NCBI RefSeq assembly: GCF_004348985.1
Contig: NZ_SMKW01000017.1
Location: 62,001 to 126,000, forward strand
Reading direction: 5' to 3'
Source: Saccharopolyspora elongata
GTDB lineage: Bacteria; Actinomycetota; Actinomycetes; Mycobacteriales; Pseudonocardiaceae
DNA: 64,000 bases
The translations under genes were made by a program, and so were the position numbers. The notes under the pieces were generated by a model. The model saw nothing but the letters and a program-made list of their open reading frames with translations, ran no database searches and had not been told where the DNA came from. This document shows, piece by piece, positions 46,677 through 55,616 of this stretch. How positions within the stretch are numbered: position 1 is the stretch's first letter; the number at the start of each line of letters is the position of its first letter.

Positions 46677-47309
46677 TCAGGGGCCGGTGGCTCCGGAGAT
46701 GTCGCCGGTCAGGTAGCGCTGGAGGTTCGGCGCGATCGCGGCCACCACGGTGTCGTGGTCGGCCGACGCCAGCGGCTCAAGGTGGATCACGTAGCGGGCC
46801 ATCCCCAGCCCGACGATCTGCGACCCGCACAGCGCCGTGCGCAGCTCAGCCCGGTCCATGCCCAGCGTCTTGACCAGCCGTTTGAACAGCACGTTCTGGA
46901 TGAACTCCCGCAGCATCCCCACCGCGTTCTCGTTCGCCGCGACGCTGCGGACCAGGGCCGCGAACTGGCCGCCCTCCGCGTTGTCCCACACCGTCAGGAA
47001 CCGCCGCAGCAACCGCTCGGCGAGCTGCTCCCGATCGCCCACCAGCAGCTGCGGCACCACCTCGGCCGGGTTGATCGGGATGTGCACCGCCGCGGTGAAC
47101 AGCCCCTCCTTGCCGCCGAACCAGTGGTTGACCATCGCCGGATCGACCCCGGCCCGGCCCGCGATGGCGCGCACCGTGGCCGCGTCGTAGCCCTGCTCGG
47201 TGAACACCTCGCGCGCCGCGGCCAGCAACGCGGCCTTGGTGTCGGCCCCGCTGCGCCGCCGCCCGCGGCGCTTCGGCTCTGTTCCGCTCTGGTCGATGCC
47301 ACTGCTCAC
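46677..47309 (-). CDS. TetR family transcriptional regulator
   Basis: 210 residues. A basic N-terminal tail ([15 protein letters not shown]) leads to the TetR helix-turn-helix ([28 protein letters not shown]) and a helical ligand domain ([20 protein letters not shown]). I took the GTG at 47309. It is divergent from trpE with 89 bases between, so it could regulate trpE or itself, but its position between conserved his and trp genes may be incidental. Confidence 0.88.
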   Translation of the reverse strand: MSSGIDQSGTEPKRRGRRRSGADTKAALLAAAREVFTEQGYDAATVRAIAGRAGVDPAMVNHWFGGKEGLFTAAVHIPINPAEVVPQLLVGDREQLAERLLRRFLTVWDNAEGGQFAALVRSVAANENAVGMLREFIQNVLFKRLVKTLGMDRAELRTALCGSQIVGLGMARYVIHLEPLASADHDTVVAAIAPNLQRYLTGDISGATGP

Positions 47310-47386
47310 CCACCCATCCTCGCCGCCCCGGCAGCGGGAGGGCAAAGCGGTGCGGAGGTCCCGCGCAGCCGGGATCGGGTGGACGG

Positions 47387-47398
47387 CACAATGACGAC
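47387..47398 (+). promoter_or_regulatory. Leaderless promoter -10 of trpE
   Basis: CACAAT (47387-47392), 6 nt before the trpE ATG, with no Shine-Dalgarno. A leaderless trpE leaves no room for a classical leader-peptide attenuator. Confidence 0.5.
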
Positions 47399-48976
47399 AT
47401 GGTCGGCGACGGTGATATCGGCACTATCAGCCCAGGACGCGAGGAGTTCCGCAGCCTGGCGGCGGACCGCCGGGTGATCCCGGTGGTGCGGCGGTTGCTC
47501 GCGGACGACGAGACCCCGCTCGGGGTGTACCGCAAGCTCGCCGGGGACCGCCCCGGAACGTTCCTCTTCGAGTCCGCCGAGAACGGTCGCTCCTGGTCGC
47601 GATGGTCCTTCGTGGGCGCCCGCAGCGCGGCCGCGCTGACCGTTCGCGACGGCCAAGCGCACTGGACGGGCAAGCCGCCGGTGGGTCTGCCGGACAGCGG
47701 CGACCCGCTGCAGGCGCTGCGCGAGACCGTCCGGTTGCTGCAGACCGACCCGCTCCCCGGGCTGCCGCCGCTGACCGGCGGCATGGTCGGCTACCTCGGC
47801 TACGACGCGGTCCGCAGGCTGGAGCGGCTGCCGAACCTGACCGAGGACGACCTGCAGATCCCCGAGATGGTGATGCTGCTGGCCACCGACCTCGCCGCGC
47901 TGGATCACCACGAGGGCACCATCACGCTCATCGCCAACGCGGTGAACTGGGACGACAGCCCGGAGCGCGTCGACGCGGCCTACGACGACGCGGTGCGCCG
48001 CCTGGACGAGATGACCGAGGCGCTGTGCACCCCGGCCGCGCCCACGGTCGCCGCGTTCTCCCGGCCCGCCCCGCAGTTCGTCCGGCGCCGCCAGCCCGAC
48101 GAGCACTACGCGGCGGTCGAGAAGGCCAAGGAGGCGATCCGGGCCGGCGAGGCGTTCCAGGTCGTGGTGTCGCAGCGGTTCGAGATCGAGACCAGCGCTG
48201 ACGCCCTGGACATCTACCGGGTCCTGCGCACCACCAACCCGAGCCCGTACATGTACCTGCTGCGGCTGGACGCGCCGGACGGCGGCACGCCGTTCGACAT
48301 CGTCGGCTCCAGCCCCGAATCGCTGGTCACGGTGCGCGACGGGCAGGCGACCACGCACCCGATCGCCGGGACCCGCTGGCGGGGCGCCGACGAGGACGAG
48401 GACGCGCTGCTGGAGAAGGAGCTCATCAACGACGACAAGGAGCGCGCCGAGCACCTGATGCTCGTCGACCTCGGCCGCAACGACCTGGGGCGGGTCTGCA
48501 AGCCGGGTTCGGTGCACGTCGTCGACTTCTTCCGCATCGAGCGCTACAGCCACGTCATGCACATCGTGTCCACGGTGACCGGTCAGCTGGCCGAAGGCCG
48601 GACGGCGTTCGACGCGATCGCCGCCTGCTTCCCCGCGGGCACGCTCTCCGGCGCGCCGAAGCCGCGAGCGCTGGAGCTGATCGAGGAGCTGGAGCCGACC
48701 CGGCGAGCCCAGTACGGCGGCGTGGTGGGCTACCTGGACTTCGCCGGCGACGCGGACACGGCGATCGCGATCCGCACCGCGCTGGTGCGTGACGGCACCG
48801 CGTACGTGCAGGCCGGCGGCGGCATCGTGGCCGACTCCGACCCGGTCGCCGAGGACCAGGAATGCCTGAACAAGGCGCGCGCGGTGCTCAACGCGGTGGC
48901 GACGGCCGAGACGCTGTCGCGGCCGGCGACCGAACGGGCGACGGGAGAGCGGGTTGACCACCGAGCCGGGATCTGA
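47399..48976 (+). CDS. trpE: Anthranilate synthase component I
   Basis: 525 residues. It converts chorismate to anthranilate with ammonia from a TrpG partner, which is not in this window. The N-terminal feedback site region ([18 protein letters not shown]) and the chorismate-binding domain ([60 protein letters not shown] then [12 protein letters not shown]) are intact. It starts at the leaderless ATG and overlaps the next gene by 23 bases. Confidence 0.96.
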   Translation: MVGDGDIGTISPGREEFRSLAADRRVIPVVRRLLADDETPLGVYRKLAGDRPGTFLFESAENGRSWSRWSFVGARSAAALTVRDGQAHWTGKPPVGLPDSGDPLQALRETVRLLQTDPLPGLPPLTGGMVGYLGYDAVRRLERLPNLTEDDLQIPEMVMLLATDLAALDHHEGTITLIANAVNWDDSPERVDAAYDDAVRRLDEMTEALCTPAAPTVAAFSRPAPQFVRRRQPDEHYAAVEKAKEAIRAGEAFQVVVSQRFEIETSADALDIYRVLRTTNPSPYMYLLRLDAPDGGTPFDIVGSSPESLVTVRDGQATTHPIAGTRWRGADEDEDALLEKELINDDKERAEHLMLVDLGRNDLGRVCKPGSVHVVDFFRIERYSHVMHIVSTVTGQLAEGRTAFDAIAACFPAGTLSGAPKPRALELIEELEPTRRAQYGGVVGYLDFAGDADTAIAIRTALVRDGTAYVQAGGGIVADSDPVAEDQECLNKARAVLNAVATAETLSRPATERATGERVDHRAGI

Positions 48977-49574
48977 GCCGAGCCCCCGGCCCGCGCGGTC
49001 GAAGGGTCTGCTGTGGTCGGTGGTGCTGCTGGTGCTGGTCGCCGCCGGCGTGCTCTGGGGCGCGAGCGCGCTCGTCTGGGTGGAGCAGCGGTTCCGCACG
49101 CCCTTCGGCACCGAGGTCTCCGCCGGGATCACCGGCGGGGACATCCGCCCGGAGCTGGTGCCGATGGCGCTGGCGGGCCTGGCCGCCGTCGCCGCGGTGC
49201 TGGCCACCGGCGGGTGGCTGCGGCGCGTGGTCGGCGCCCTCATCGCGGTCGCGGGTGCCGTGCTGGGCTGGCGGGTGTTCCAGCAGTTCAGCTTCGGCTG
49301 GTTCGCGACCGGGACGGCCGGTGACGTGCCGCCGGGCAGCACGCCGATCGGCGAGATGGCCAGCCGGCCGTTCGGGCTGCTGCTGATGGCTGCGGGCGCC
49401 CTGCTGCTGTTCGTCGCCGGTGCTCTGGTGGCGTTCCGGGCCGGTCGGATGCCCGCGATGGGCGCGAAATATTCGGCTCCGGGTGCCGCGAAGCAGAAAT
49501 CCCACGATCCGGACCGGCAGATGTGGAACGACTTGGACGCCGGCCGCGATCCAACGGATGAGCAGGATCGCTGA
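48954..49574 (+). CDS. Trp operon-associated membrane protein (TIGR02234 type)
   Basis: 206 residues with four helices ([60 protein letters not shown] and [20 protein letters not shown]). It has the conserved cytoplasmic tail [20 protein letters not shown] and [13 protein letters not shown] typical of the actinobacterial membrane protein between trpE and trpC. TTG start overlapping trpE, with GGGAG upstream. Function unknown. Confidence 0.9.
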   Translation: MTTEPGSEPSPRPARSKGLLWSVVLLVLVAAGVLWGASALVWVEQRFRTPFGTEVSAGITGGDIRPELVPMALAGLAAVAAVLATGGWLRRVVGALIAVAGAVLGWRVFQQFSFGWFATGTAGDVPPGSTPIGEMASRPFGLLLMAAGALLLFVAGALVAFRAGRMPAMGAKYSAPGAAKQKSHDPDRQMWNDLDAGRDPTDEQDR

Positions 49575-49758
49575 AAATCTTTCAAATTCACCGAAGGGTG
49601 GAAAACCCAGTTCGGCGCGGCCCCGAGCCGGTGACCGGACGCGTCGCCAGGGCCGAAGGTCCTTGTTGCGCAGGGACGTTGGGCTACCCCTTGGTGGGAC
49701 CGGTGGCCGGTGAGGTTTAGCATCGGCCATGCGACGGCACGGCGGGAAGGGGAGTGTC

Positions 49759-49854
49759 GTGATCGAGCGCAATGAGTTCATCTGCGCATCTGGTTACTTG
49801 CGGACCGACCTGAAGGCGAGTGTGCGGGACACGGCCGGCGAGGTGTTCGCGTGA
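49759..49854 (+). CDS. Short coupled leader-like ORF upstream of trpC (31 residues)
   Basis: GTG at 49759 follows an excellent GGAAGGGGAG (49745-49754). The peptide [20 protein letters not shown] then [10 protein letters not shown] has no Trp codon. Its TGA overlaps the trpC GTG (GTGA), so it can couple translation into trpC. An ATG at 49729, preceded 5 nt by TAGCAT, would give a 41-residue version. Either it is a small protein or a translation-delivery ORF. Confidence 0.55.
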   Translation: MIERNEFICASGYLRTDLKASVRDTAGEVFA

Positions 49855-50660
49855 CCGTTCTGGAATCAATCATCGAAGGCGTTCGCGAAGATCTGGCAGT
49901 TCGCGAATCCGCGATTCCCTTCGACGAGATCAAACAACTATCCGCCGCGGCGGCACCCCCGCGCGACGTGCTCGCCGCGCTGCGGGCGCCGGGCGTGGGC
50001 GTGATCGCGGAGGTCAAGCGGCGCAGCCCGTCCAAGGGCGAGCTGGCCGAGATCGGCGAGCCGGCCGATCTCGCCGCCGACTACGCCTCCGCCGGGGCGC
50101 GGGTCATCAGCGTGCTCACCGAGCAGCGCCGCTTCGGCGGCTCGCTGGCCGACTTCGACGCGGTCCGCGCCAGGGTCAACACGCCCCTGCTGCGCAAGGA
50201 CTTCATCATCAGCCCGTACCAGGTGCACGAAGCCCGGGCGCACGGCGCGGACATGGTGCTGCTCATCGTCGCGGCCCTGGAGCAGAACGCGCTCGAAGCG
50301 CTCCTGGACCGGGTCGAATCGCTGGGCATGACCGCTCTCATCGAGGTTCACACCGCCGAAGAGGCCGACCGCGCGTTGGAGGCCGGTGCGAAAGTAATTG
50401 GCATCAACGCGCGCAACCTGCATACGCTCGAGGTGGACCGCGACGTGTTCGGGCGGATCGCGCCGGGGTTGCCGCAGGAGGTCCTCAAGATCGCCGAGTC
50501 GGGGGTCCGCGGTCCGAGTGACCTGATGGCCTACGCGGGATCCGGTGCGGACGCCGTGCTGGTCGGTGAGGGCCTGGTGACCAGCGACAATCCCAAGACC
50601 GCAGTCACCCAGCTGGTGACCGCCGGGTCGCACCCCGCGTGCCCGCGGCCGAGCCGGTAG
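49851..50660 (+). CDS. trpC: Indole-3-glycerol phosphate synthase
   Basis: A 269-residue barrel that decarboxylates and closes CdRP to indole-3-glycerol phosphate. Motifs are [60 protein letters not shown] and [20 protein letters not shown] then [10 protein letters not shown]. The N-terminus [18 protein letters not shown] is usual. GTG start inside the upstream short ORF stop. Confidence 0.96.
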   Translation: MTVLESIIEGVREDLAVRESAIPFDEIKQLSAAAAPPRDVLAALRAPGVGVIAEVKRRSPSKGELAEIGEPADLAADYASAGARVISVLTEQRRFGGSLADFDAVRARVNTPLLRKDFIISPYQVHEARAHGADMVLLIVAALEQNALEALLDRVESLGMTALIEVHTAEEADRALEAGAKVIGINARNLHTLEVDRDVFGRIAPGLPQEVLKIAESGVRGPSDLMAYAGSGADAVLVGEGLVTSDNPKTAVTQLVTAGSHPACPRPSR

Positions 50661-50714
50661 CCGGACCGGTTCCGCGAGTTCGAGGGTTCGGCGCAAGGCA
50701 CAGGAGGTAAGGCA

Positions 50715-51992
50715 ATGACCGTAGGCGCAGAGACCGCGCGCGCCCACCGACCGGGCAAGCCCGTGCCGGAGGGACATGACCCGGACGAGCGCGGGCACTT
50801 CGGGGTCTACGGCGGCCGGTTCATGCCGGAGGCGCTGATCGCCGCCCAGGACGAGCTCGCCGCCGAGTACGCCAAGGCGCAGAGCGACCCGCAGTACCTC
50901 GCCGAGCTCGACGACCTGCTGCGCAACTACGCCGGGCGGCCGTCGCTGCTGACCGAGGCGAAGCGGTTCGCCGAGCACGCCGGCGGCGCCCGGATCCTGC
51001 TCAAGCGGGAGGACCTCAACCACACCGGATCCCACAAGATCAACAACGTGCTGGGGCAGGCGCTGCTGGTCAAGCGGATGGGCAAGCGCCGGGTCATCGC
51101 CGAGACCGGGGCCGGGCAGCACGGCGTCGCCACCGCGACCGCCTGCGCGTTGCTGGGCCTCGAGTGCGTGATCTACATGGGCAAGGTGGACACCGAGCGG
51201 CAGGCGCTCAACGTCGCCCGGATGCGGCTGCTCGGCGCCGAGGTCATCCCGGTCAGCAGCGGCTCGGCGACCCTCAAGGACGCCATCAACGAGGCGCTGC
51301 GCGACTGGGTCGCCAACGTCGACCACACCCACTACCTGCTGGGCACCGCGGCCGGGTCGCACCCGTTCCCGATGATGGTGCGCAACTTCCACAAGGTCAT
51401 CGGCGACGAGGCGCGTCGGCAGGTGCTCGAGATGACGGGCCGGCTGCCCGACGTCGTCGCGGCCTGCGTCGGCGGTGGCTCCAACGCCATCGGCATCTTC
51501 CACGGCTTCATCGACGACCCGGACGTGCGGCTGGTCGGCCTCGAACCGGGCGGGCACGGCATCGCCTCCGGCGAGCACGGTGCCACCCTCTGCGAGGGCA
51601 CGCCCGGCACGCTGCACGGGGCCCGCTCGTACCTGCTGCAGGACGACGACGGCCAGGTCATCGAGGCCTACTCGATCTCCGCCGGGCTCGACTACCCGGG
51701 CGTGGGGCCCGAGCACTCGTACCTGAAGGACATCGGGCGCGCCGAGTACCGCTCGGTCACCGACGACGAGGCCATGCACGCCTTCCGGCTGCTGTCCCGC
51801 ACCGAGGGCATCATTCCGGCCATCGAGTCGGCGCACGCGCTGGCCGGCGCGATCAAGCTCGGCCAGGAGCTCGGCCCGGAGGCGATCATCCTGGTGAACC
51901 TCTCCGGCCGGGGTGACAAGGACATGGACACCGCGGCGAAGTACTTCGGGCTCGTCGACGAGAACACTGACGAGAACACGGAGGCGTCATGA
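50715..51992 (+). CDS. trpB: Tryptophan synthase beta chain
   Basis: A 425-residue PLP enzyme condensing indole with serine. The PLP-lysine segment is [40 protein letters not shown], the glycine-rich phosphate loop [19 protein letters not shown] and [20 protein letters not shown] are conserved. ATG after GGAGGTAAGG. Its TGA overlaps the ATG of a 26-residue ORF that reaches trpA. Confidence 0.97.
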   Translation: MTVGAETARAHRPGKPVPEGHDPDERGHFGVYGGRFMPEALIAAQDELAAEYAKAQSDPQYLAELDDLLRNYAGRPSLLTEAKRFAEHAGGARILLKREDLNHTGSHKINNVLGQALLVKRMGKRRVIAETGAGQHGVATATACALLGLECVIYMGKVDTERQALNVARMRLLGAEVIPVSSGSATLKDAINEALRDWVANVDHTHYLLGTAAGSHPFPMMVRNFHKVIGDEARRQVLEMTGRLPDVVAACVGGGSNAIGIFHGFIDDPDVRLVGLEPGGHGIASGEHGATLCEGTPGTLHGARSYLLQDDDGQVIEAYSISAGLDYPGVGPEHSYLKDIGRAEYRSVTDDEAMHAFRLLSRTEGIIPAIESAHALAGAIKLGQELGPEAIILVNLSGRGDKDMDTAAKYFGLVDENTDENTEAS

Positions 51993-52069
51993 GCGACACT
52001 TGCACGCTCTCCGCTCATGTAAGCCGACCGGGTGCGGGTGTCCCGCAAAACACTGAGGAGTCGCGGTGA
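51989..52069 (+). CDS. 26-residue bridging micro-ORF between trpB and trpA
   Basis: ATG at 51989 overlaps the trpB stop (ATGA), and its TGA at 52067-52069 overlaps the trpA GTG (GTGA). The uninterrupted frame reads [20 protein letters not shown] and then NTEESR. It exactly spans the spacer, so ribosomes ending trpB can re-initiate, cross it and re-initiate at trpA. This would preserve equimolar TrpB:TrpA. The peptide may have no function of its own. Confidence 0.5.
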   Translation: MSDTCTLSAHVSRPGAGVPQNTEESR

Positions 52070-52860
52070 ACCTGCGCGAGGTCTTCCAGAACTGCCGGGA
52101 AGAGCAGCGGGCCGCCCTGATCGGCTACCTGCCCGCCGGGTTCCCGACCGTCGAGGAGTCCAAGGAGCTGTTCAGCGCGATGCTGACCGGCACCGACGGC
52201 TCGACCGGCTGCGACATCGTCGAGGTCGGCATCCCGTTCTCCGACCCGGTGATGGACGGCCCCACCATCCAGGCCGCCAGCGACAAGGCGCTGCGCGCCG
52301 GGTTCCGGCTGCGCGACGTCTTCGACGTGGTGTCCTCGATCGCCGACGCCGGTGGCCACGCCGTGGTGATGACCTACTGGAACCCGGTGCACCACTACGG
52401 CCCGGACGCGTTCGCCCGCGACCTCAAGGCGGCCGGCGGGCTCGGCGTGATCACCCCGGACCTGATCCCGGACGAGGGCGAGGACTGGATCGCCGCGACC
52501 GACGCGCACGGCCTGGACCGGATCTTCCTGGTCGCCCCGTCGTCGACGGAGGAGCGGCTGGCGCTGACCGCCAAGGCCACCAGCGGCTTCGTCTACGCCA
52601 CCTCGGTGATGGGCGTGACCGGGGCGCGCGAGAGCGTCGGCTCGGCCGCGGCCGGGCTCGTGCAGCGCACCCGCGCGCACACCGACCTGCCGATCGGCGT
52701 CGGCCTGGGCGTGCGCAACGGCGAGCAGGCCGCCGAGGTGGCCGGCTTCGCCGACGGCGTCATCGTCGGCTCCGCCTTCGTCACCCGCGCCGAGCAGGAC
52801 GGCCCCGCCGGCGTCCGCGAGCTCACCGCGGAACTCGCCCGGGGCGTCCGGTCCCGCTGA
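52066..52860 (+). CDS. trpA: Tryptophan synthase alpha chain
   Basis: A 264-residue barrel that cleaves indole-3-glycerol phosphate and channels indole to TrpB. Catalytic Glu in DIVEVGIPFSDPVMDGPTIQ and Asp in the GVITPDLIPDEGEDWIA segment are in place; YATSVMGVTGAR and VGLGVRNGEQAAEVAGFADG bind phosphate. GTG start with GAGGAG 6-10 nt upstream. A strong terminator follows. Confidence 0.97.
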   Translation: MNLREVFQNCREEQRAALIGYLPAGFPTVEESKELFSAMLTGTDGSTGCDIVEVGIPFSDPVMDGPTIQAASDKALRAGFRLRDVFDVVSSIADAGGHAVVMTYWNPVHHYGPDAFARDLKAAGGLGVITPDLIPDEGEDWIAATDAHGLDRIFLVAPSSTEERLALTAKATSGFVYATSVMGVTGARESVGSAAAGLVQRTRAHTDLPIGVGLGVRNGEQAAEVAGFADGVIVGSAFVTRAEQDGPAGVRELTAELARGVRSR

Positions 52861-52867
52861 TCTGCTG

Positions 52868-52912
52868 CGAACGGCCCGTTCGCTCCTCCTAACGAGGCGA
52901 ACGGGCCGTTCG
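52868..52912 (+). terminator. Terminator after trpA
   Basis: CGAACGGCCCGTTCGC (52868-52883) pairs perfectly with GCGAACGGGCCGTTCG (52897-52912); 16-bp stem, 13-base loop. Confidence 0.85.
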
Positions 52913-52970
52913 TTCCGCCAGGGACCGGGTGGTGCTCACCATTCGTGGAGCGACCGATACGGTTAGCGGC

Positions 52971-54038
52971 GTGAGTGCCCCGGTTGCCGCCTTGGCGAGT
53001 CCGTTCCTGGCCACCATCCCCAGCCCGCCGCAAGGGGTTTGGTTCATCGGCCCGATCCCGCTGCGCGCCTACGCGCTGTGCATCATCGCCGGCATCATCG
53101 CGGCGGTCTGGATCGGCAGCCGCCGCTGGGTGGCGCGCGGCGGACGCGAGGGCACGGTCATCGACATCGCGGTGTTCGCGGTGCCGTTCGGGCTGGTCGG
53201 CGGTCGGCTCTACCACGTCGCCACCGACTGGTACAAGTACTTCGGACCGGACCGCAACCCGCTGGACGCCCTCAAGGTGTGGGAAGGCGGCCTGGGCATC
53301 TGGGGCGCAGTGGCGCTCGGCGCGGTTGGCGCCTGGATCGGCTGCCGCCGCCGGGGCGTGCCGCTGGCCGCGTTCGCCGACGCGGTCGCGCCCGGCATCA
53401 TCCTCGCGCAGGCCATCGGCCGCCTCGGCAACTGGTTCAACCAGGAGCTCTACGGTGCGCCGACGGACCTGCCCTGGGGCCTGGAGATCTACCGGCGCAT
53501 CGACCCGGCGACCGGGCTCGCCGACCCCATCACGGGCGTCGCGATGGACAGCGTGCCGGACAAGATCGTGCACCCGACGTTCCTGTATGAGCTGCTGTGG
53601 AATCTCGGTGTCTTCCTCCTGATCATCTGGGCGGACCGCAAGTTCCGGATGGGCCACGGCCGGGTGTTCGCGCTCTACGTCGCCGGCTACACGGCCGGGC
53701 GGGTGTGGATCGAGATGATGCGCACCGACGACGCCACGCACGTCCTCGGCATCCGCATCAACGTCTTCACCTCCCTGATCGTCTTCGCCGGCGCGGTCCT
53801 GTACCTGCTGTACGTGCGCGGCAAGCGCGAGGACCCCGAGCTGCTGCGCGGCAAGCCGATGCCCGGCGACGACGACACGGCCGCGACGCCGGAGCGGCCC
53901 GCCGAGGAGCCGAAGGCGACGACCGCCGACGCGGACCCGGACGGGGGCAAGGACGAGCCGAAGGGCTCGGACGACTCCGGAGACGAACGTGCGGAGGCGC
54001 GCAGCGCCGACGGCAACGGCAAGGACGCGAAGGACTGA
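52971..54038 (+). CDS. lgt: Prolipoprotein diacylglyceryl transferase
   Basis: 355 residues. It moves diacylglycerol from phosphatidylglycerol to the lipobox cysteine of prolipoproteins, such as the two substrate-binding proteins in this window. Seven helices and the Lgt signature GRLGNWFNQELYG are present; HPTFLYELLWNLGVF and GYTAGRVWIEMMRTD follow. A long acidic, disordered tail (about 75 residues) is typical of actinobacterial Lgt. GTG at 52971, 7 nt after TACGGT, so possibly leaderless. Confidence 0.95.
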   Translation: MSAPVAALASPFLATIPSPPQGVWFIGPIPLRAYALCIIAGIIAAVWIGSRRWVARGGREGTVIDIAVFAVPFGLVGGRLYHVATDWYKYFGPDRNPLDALKVWEGGLGIWGAVALGAVGAWIGCRRRGVPLAAFADAVAPGIILAQAIGRLGNWFNQELYGAPTDLPWGLEIYRRIDPATGLADPITGVAMDSVPDKIVHPTFLYELLWNLGVFLLIIWADRKFRMGHGRVFALYVAGYTAGRVWIEMMRTDDATHVLGIRINVFTSLIVFAGAVLYLLYVRGKREDPELLRGKPMPGDDDTAATPERPAEEPKATTADADPDGGKDEPKGSDDSGDERAEARSADGNGKDAKD

Positions 54039-54059
54039 CCTTCGGCGCGCCCGGTGCGC

Positions 54060-54404
54060 CTACCGGGCGCCGAAGGCCACCGCGCCGCTCGGCGAGTCCT
54101 TGGAGCCGGTGGGGTCGTGCTGCGATGCCACCAGCTCCAGCCGGACGCCGACGGCCTGCCCGAGCCGGTCGAGCAGGTCGATGGTCGGTAGGCTGCCGCC
54201 GCTCTCCCAGCGCGCGACCGAGGACTGCGTAGTGCCCATCCGCTTCGCGAGCTCGGTCTGGGTCAGCCCCGCGTCCGTGCGCAGCCCGTACACCAGCCGC
54301 GCCAGCTCGAACGCCAGCGAGGCTTCCGCGTACGACTTGTCGTACTCTTCCTGGTCGGTGATCGGGTTCTCACGCCGGATCTGATCGAGCTTCTTCCAGG
54401 TCAT
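54060..54404 (-). CDS. XRE-family antitoxin, HigA-like
   Basis: 114 residues with a helix-turn-helix GLTQTELAKRMGTTQSSVAR then WESGGSLPTIDLLDRLGQAV. An N-terminal helical extension (EYDKSYAEASLAFELARLVY) matches antitoxins that neutralise a RelE/HigB toxin encoded just upstream. The toxin stop and this ATG are 1 base apart, so they are coupled. Toxin-first order is the HigBA arrangement. It probably represses the pair's promoter. Confidence 0.85.
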   Translation of the reverse strand: MTWKKLDQIRRENPITDQEEYDKSYAEASLAFELARLVYGLRTDAGLTQTELAKRMGTTQSSVARWESGGSLPTIDLLDRLGQAVGVRLELVASQHDPTGSKDSPSGAVAFGAR

Positions 54405-54405
54405 C

Positions 54406-54747
54406 TCATGGCCTCCGGTCGTGCCGCATGGCTGTGCGGGCGCGAGCGACCTCGCGCCGTTCGTTCGATCGTTGCTTCCGGAACGTGGTCAGGGTGATCG
54501 CGAGGCGTGCTGGGTCGAGAACGTAGGTCACCCGGCGCTCGACTCCTTCGCAATGAAATCTGAGTTCGCGCAGACCACCGCCGAGATGCTTGCTGTGCGG
54601 CATGCCCAGGAGCGGTCCGAATTCCGAGAGCAGGTCGAACATCCGGTCCGCGATGGCGCGGTCCCGATTCTTGAGGCTGCAGTACCAGCGCTCGACTTCG
54701 TGCGACACAACGATGTTCCATTGTCCGCCTCCGGGTTCGCGGGACAT
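54406..54747 (-). CDS. RelE/HigB-type toxin
   Basis: 113 residues with the phage-derived Gp49-like/HigB fold: WNIVVSHEVERWYCSLKNRD, HSKHLGGGLRELRFHCEGVE RRVTYV and a basic C-terminus. Such toxins cleave ribosome-bound mRNA. The ATG at 54747 lies 6 nt after TATGTT, so it is leaderless-looking. ATAGC and GCTAT half sites (about 54757-54787) upstream could be the antitoxin operator. Confidence 0.82.
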   Translation of the reverse strand: MSREPGGGQWNIVVSHEVERWYCSLKNRDRAIADRMFDLLSEFGPLLGMPHSKHLGGGLRELRFHCEGVERRVTYVLDPARLAITLTTFRKQRSNERREVARARTAMRHDRRP

Positions 54748-54842
54748 GCTCCGAACATAGCGCGCACGCGATAACGCGTCGATGCTATATCCCGAACATG
54801 ATCAGTTCGAGTGACGTGGGCGGCGGGCGAGGGAGCGGCCGG

Positions 54843-55616
54843 TCAGCCCCGGACGGGGGCGATGACCGGGGCGCCGTCGGGAGTGTGCAGGACCGTGACG
54901 CGGGCCGTGTAGCGCTTCGCCAGCACCTCCGGGGTCAGGACCTCCACCGGGCTTCCTTCGGCCGCGACGCGGCCTTCGTCGAGGAGGAGCAGGCGTTCGG
55001 CGTACTGGGCGGCGAGGGTCAGGTCGTGCAGCGTCATGACCACCGTGGTGCCCAGTTCCCGGCGCAGTTCGTCGACCAGGTCGAGCAGGGCCTGGGCATG
55101 CCCGACGTCCAGGCCGGTGGTCGGTTCGTCGAGCAGCAGCACGCCCGCTCGCTGGGCGAGGGCGCGGGCCAGCACGGCGCGTTGGCGTTCGCCCCCGGAC
55201 AGCGTCGAAAGGGCCCGGTCCGCGAGTCGCGTCAGGTCCAGCCGCTCCAGCAGGGCGCGGACCACGTCCAGGTCGGTGGGGCCCTCCCGGCCCAGCACGC
55301 CGAGGTGCGGGGTGCGGCCGAGCAGCACGTAGTCGGTGACCGTGAGGCCGATCGGCAGCTGCGGGATCTGCGGCGCGTAGCCGATCGCCCGGGCCCGTTC
55401 GCGGCGGCGCAGCGACGCCAGCGGCCGGCCGTCGACCAGCACCCGGCCGTCGTGCCGCACCAGGCCCGCGACGGCCTTCAGCAGCGTCGACTTGCCCGAC
55501 CCGTTCGGTCCGATGACGCCCAGCCAGCCACCGGTGTCCACAGTGGTCGAAACATCGGAAATCACCGTGCTGCGCCGATATCCGGCCGACAGGCCGTGCA
55601 CTTCGAGTGTGCTCAT
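54843..55616 (-). CDS. btuD: Cobalamin ABC importer, ATP-binding protein
   Basis: 257 residues. Walker A GPNGSGKST, Q-loop YAPQIPQLPIG, signature LSGGERQRAVLARAL, Walker B VLLLDEPTTGLD and H-loop TLHDLTLAAQYAERLLLLDE are complete and typical of the FecE/BtuD family. ATG overlaps the permease stop. The cobalamin riboswitch before the operon identifies the substrate class as B12 or a corrinoid. Confidence 0.88.
   Translation of the reverse strand: MSTLEVHGLSAGYRRSTVISDVSTTVDTGGWLGVIGPNGSGKSTLLKAVAGLVRHDGRVLVDGRPLASLRRRERARAIGYAPQIPQLPIGLTVTDYVLLGRTPHLGVLGREGPTDLDVVRALLERLDLTRLADRALSTLSGGERQRAVLARALAQRAGVLLLDEPTTGLDVGHAQALLDLVDELRRELGTTVVMTLHDLTLAAQYAERLLLLDEGRVAAEGSPVEVLTPEVLAKRYTARVTVLHTPDGAPVIAPVRG

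Noticed and set aside
47310..49850. Tryptophan attenuator (leader peptide with Trp codons) before trpE or trpC
   Set aside because: trpE appears leaderless with no room for a leader peptide, and the short ORF before trpC contains no Trp codon.
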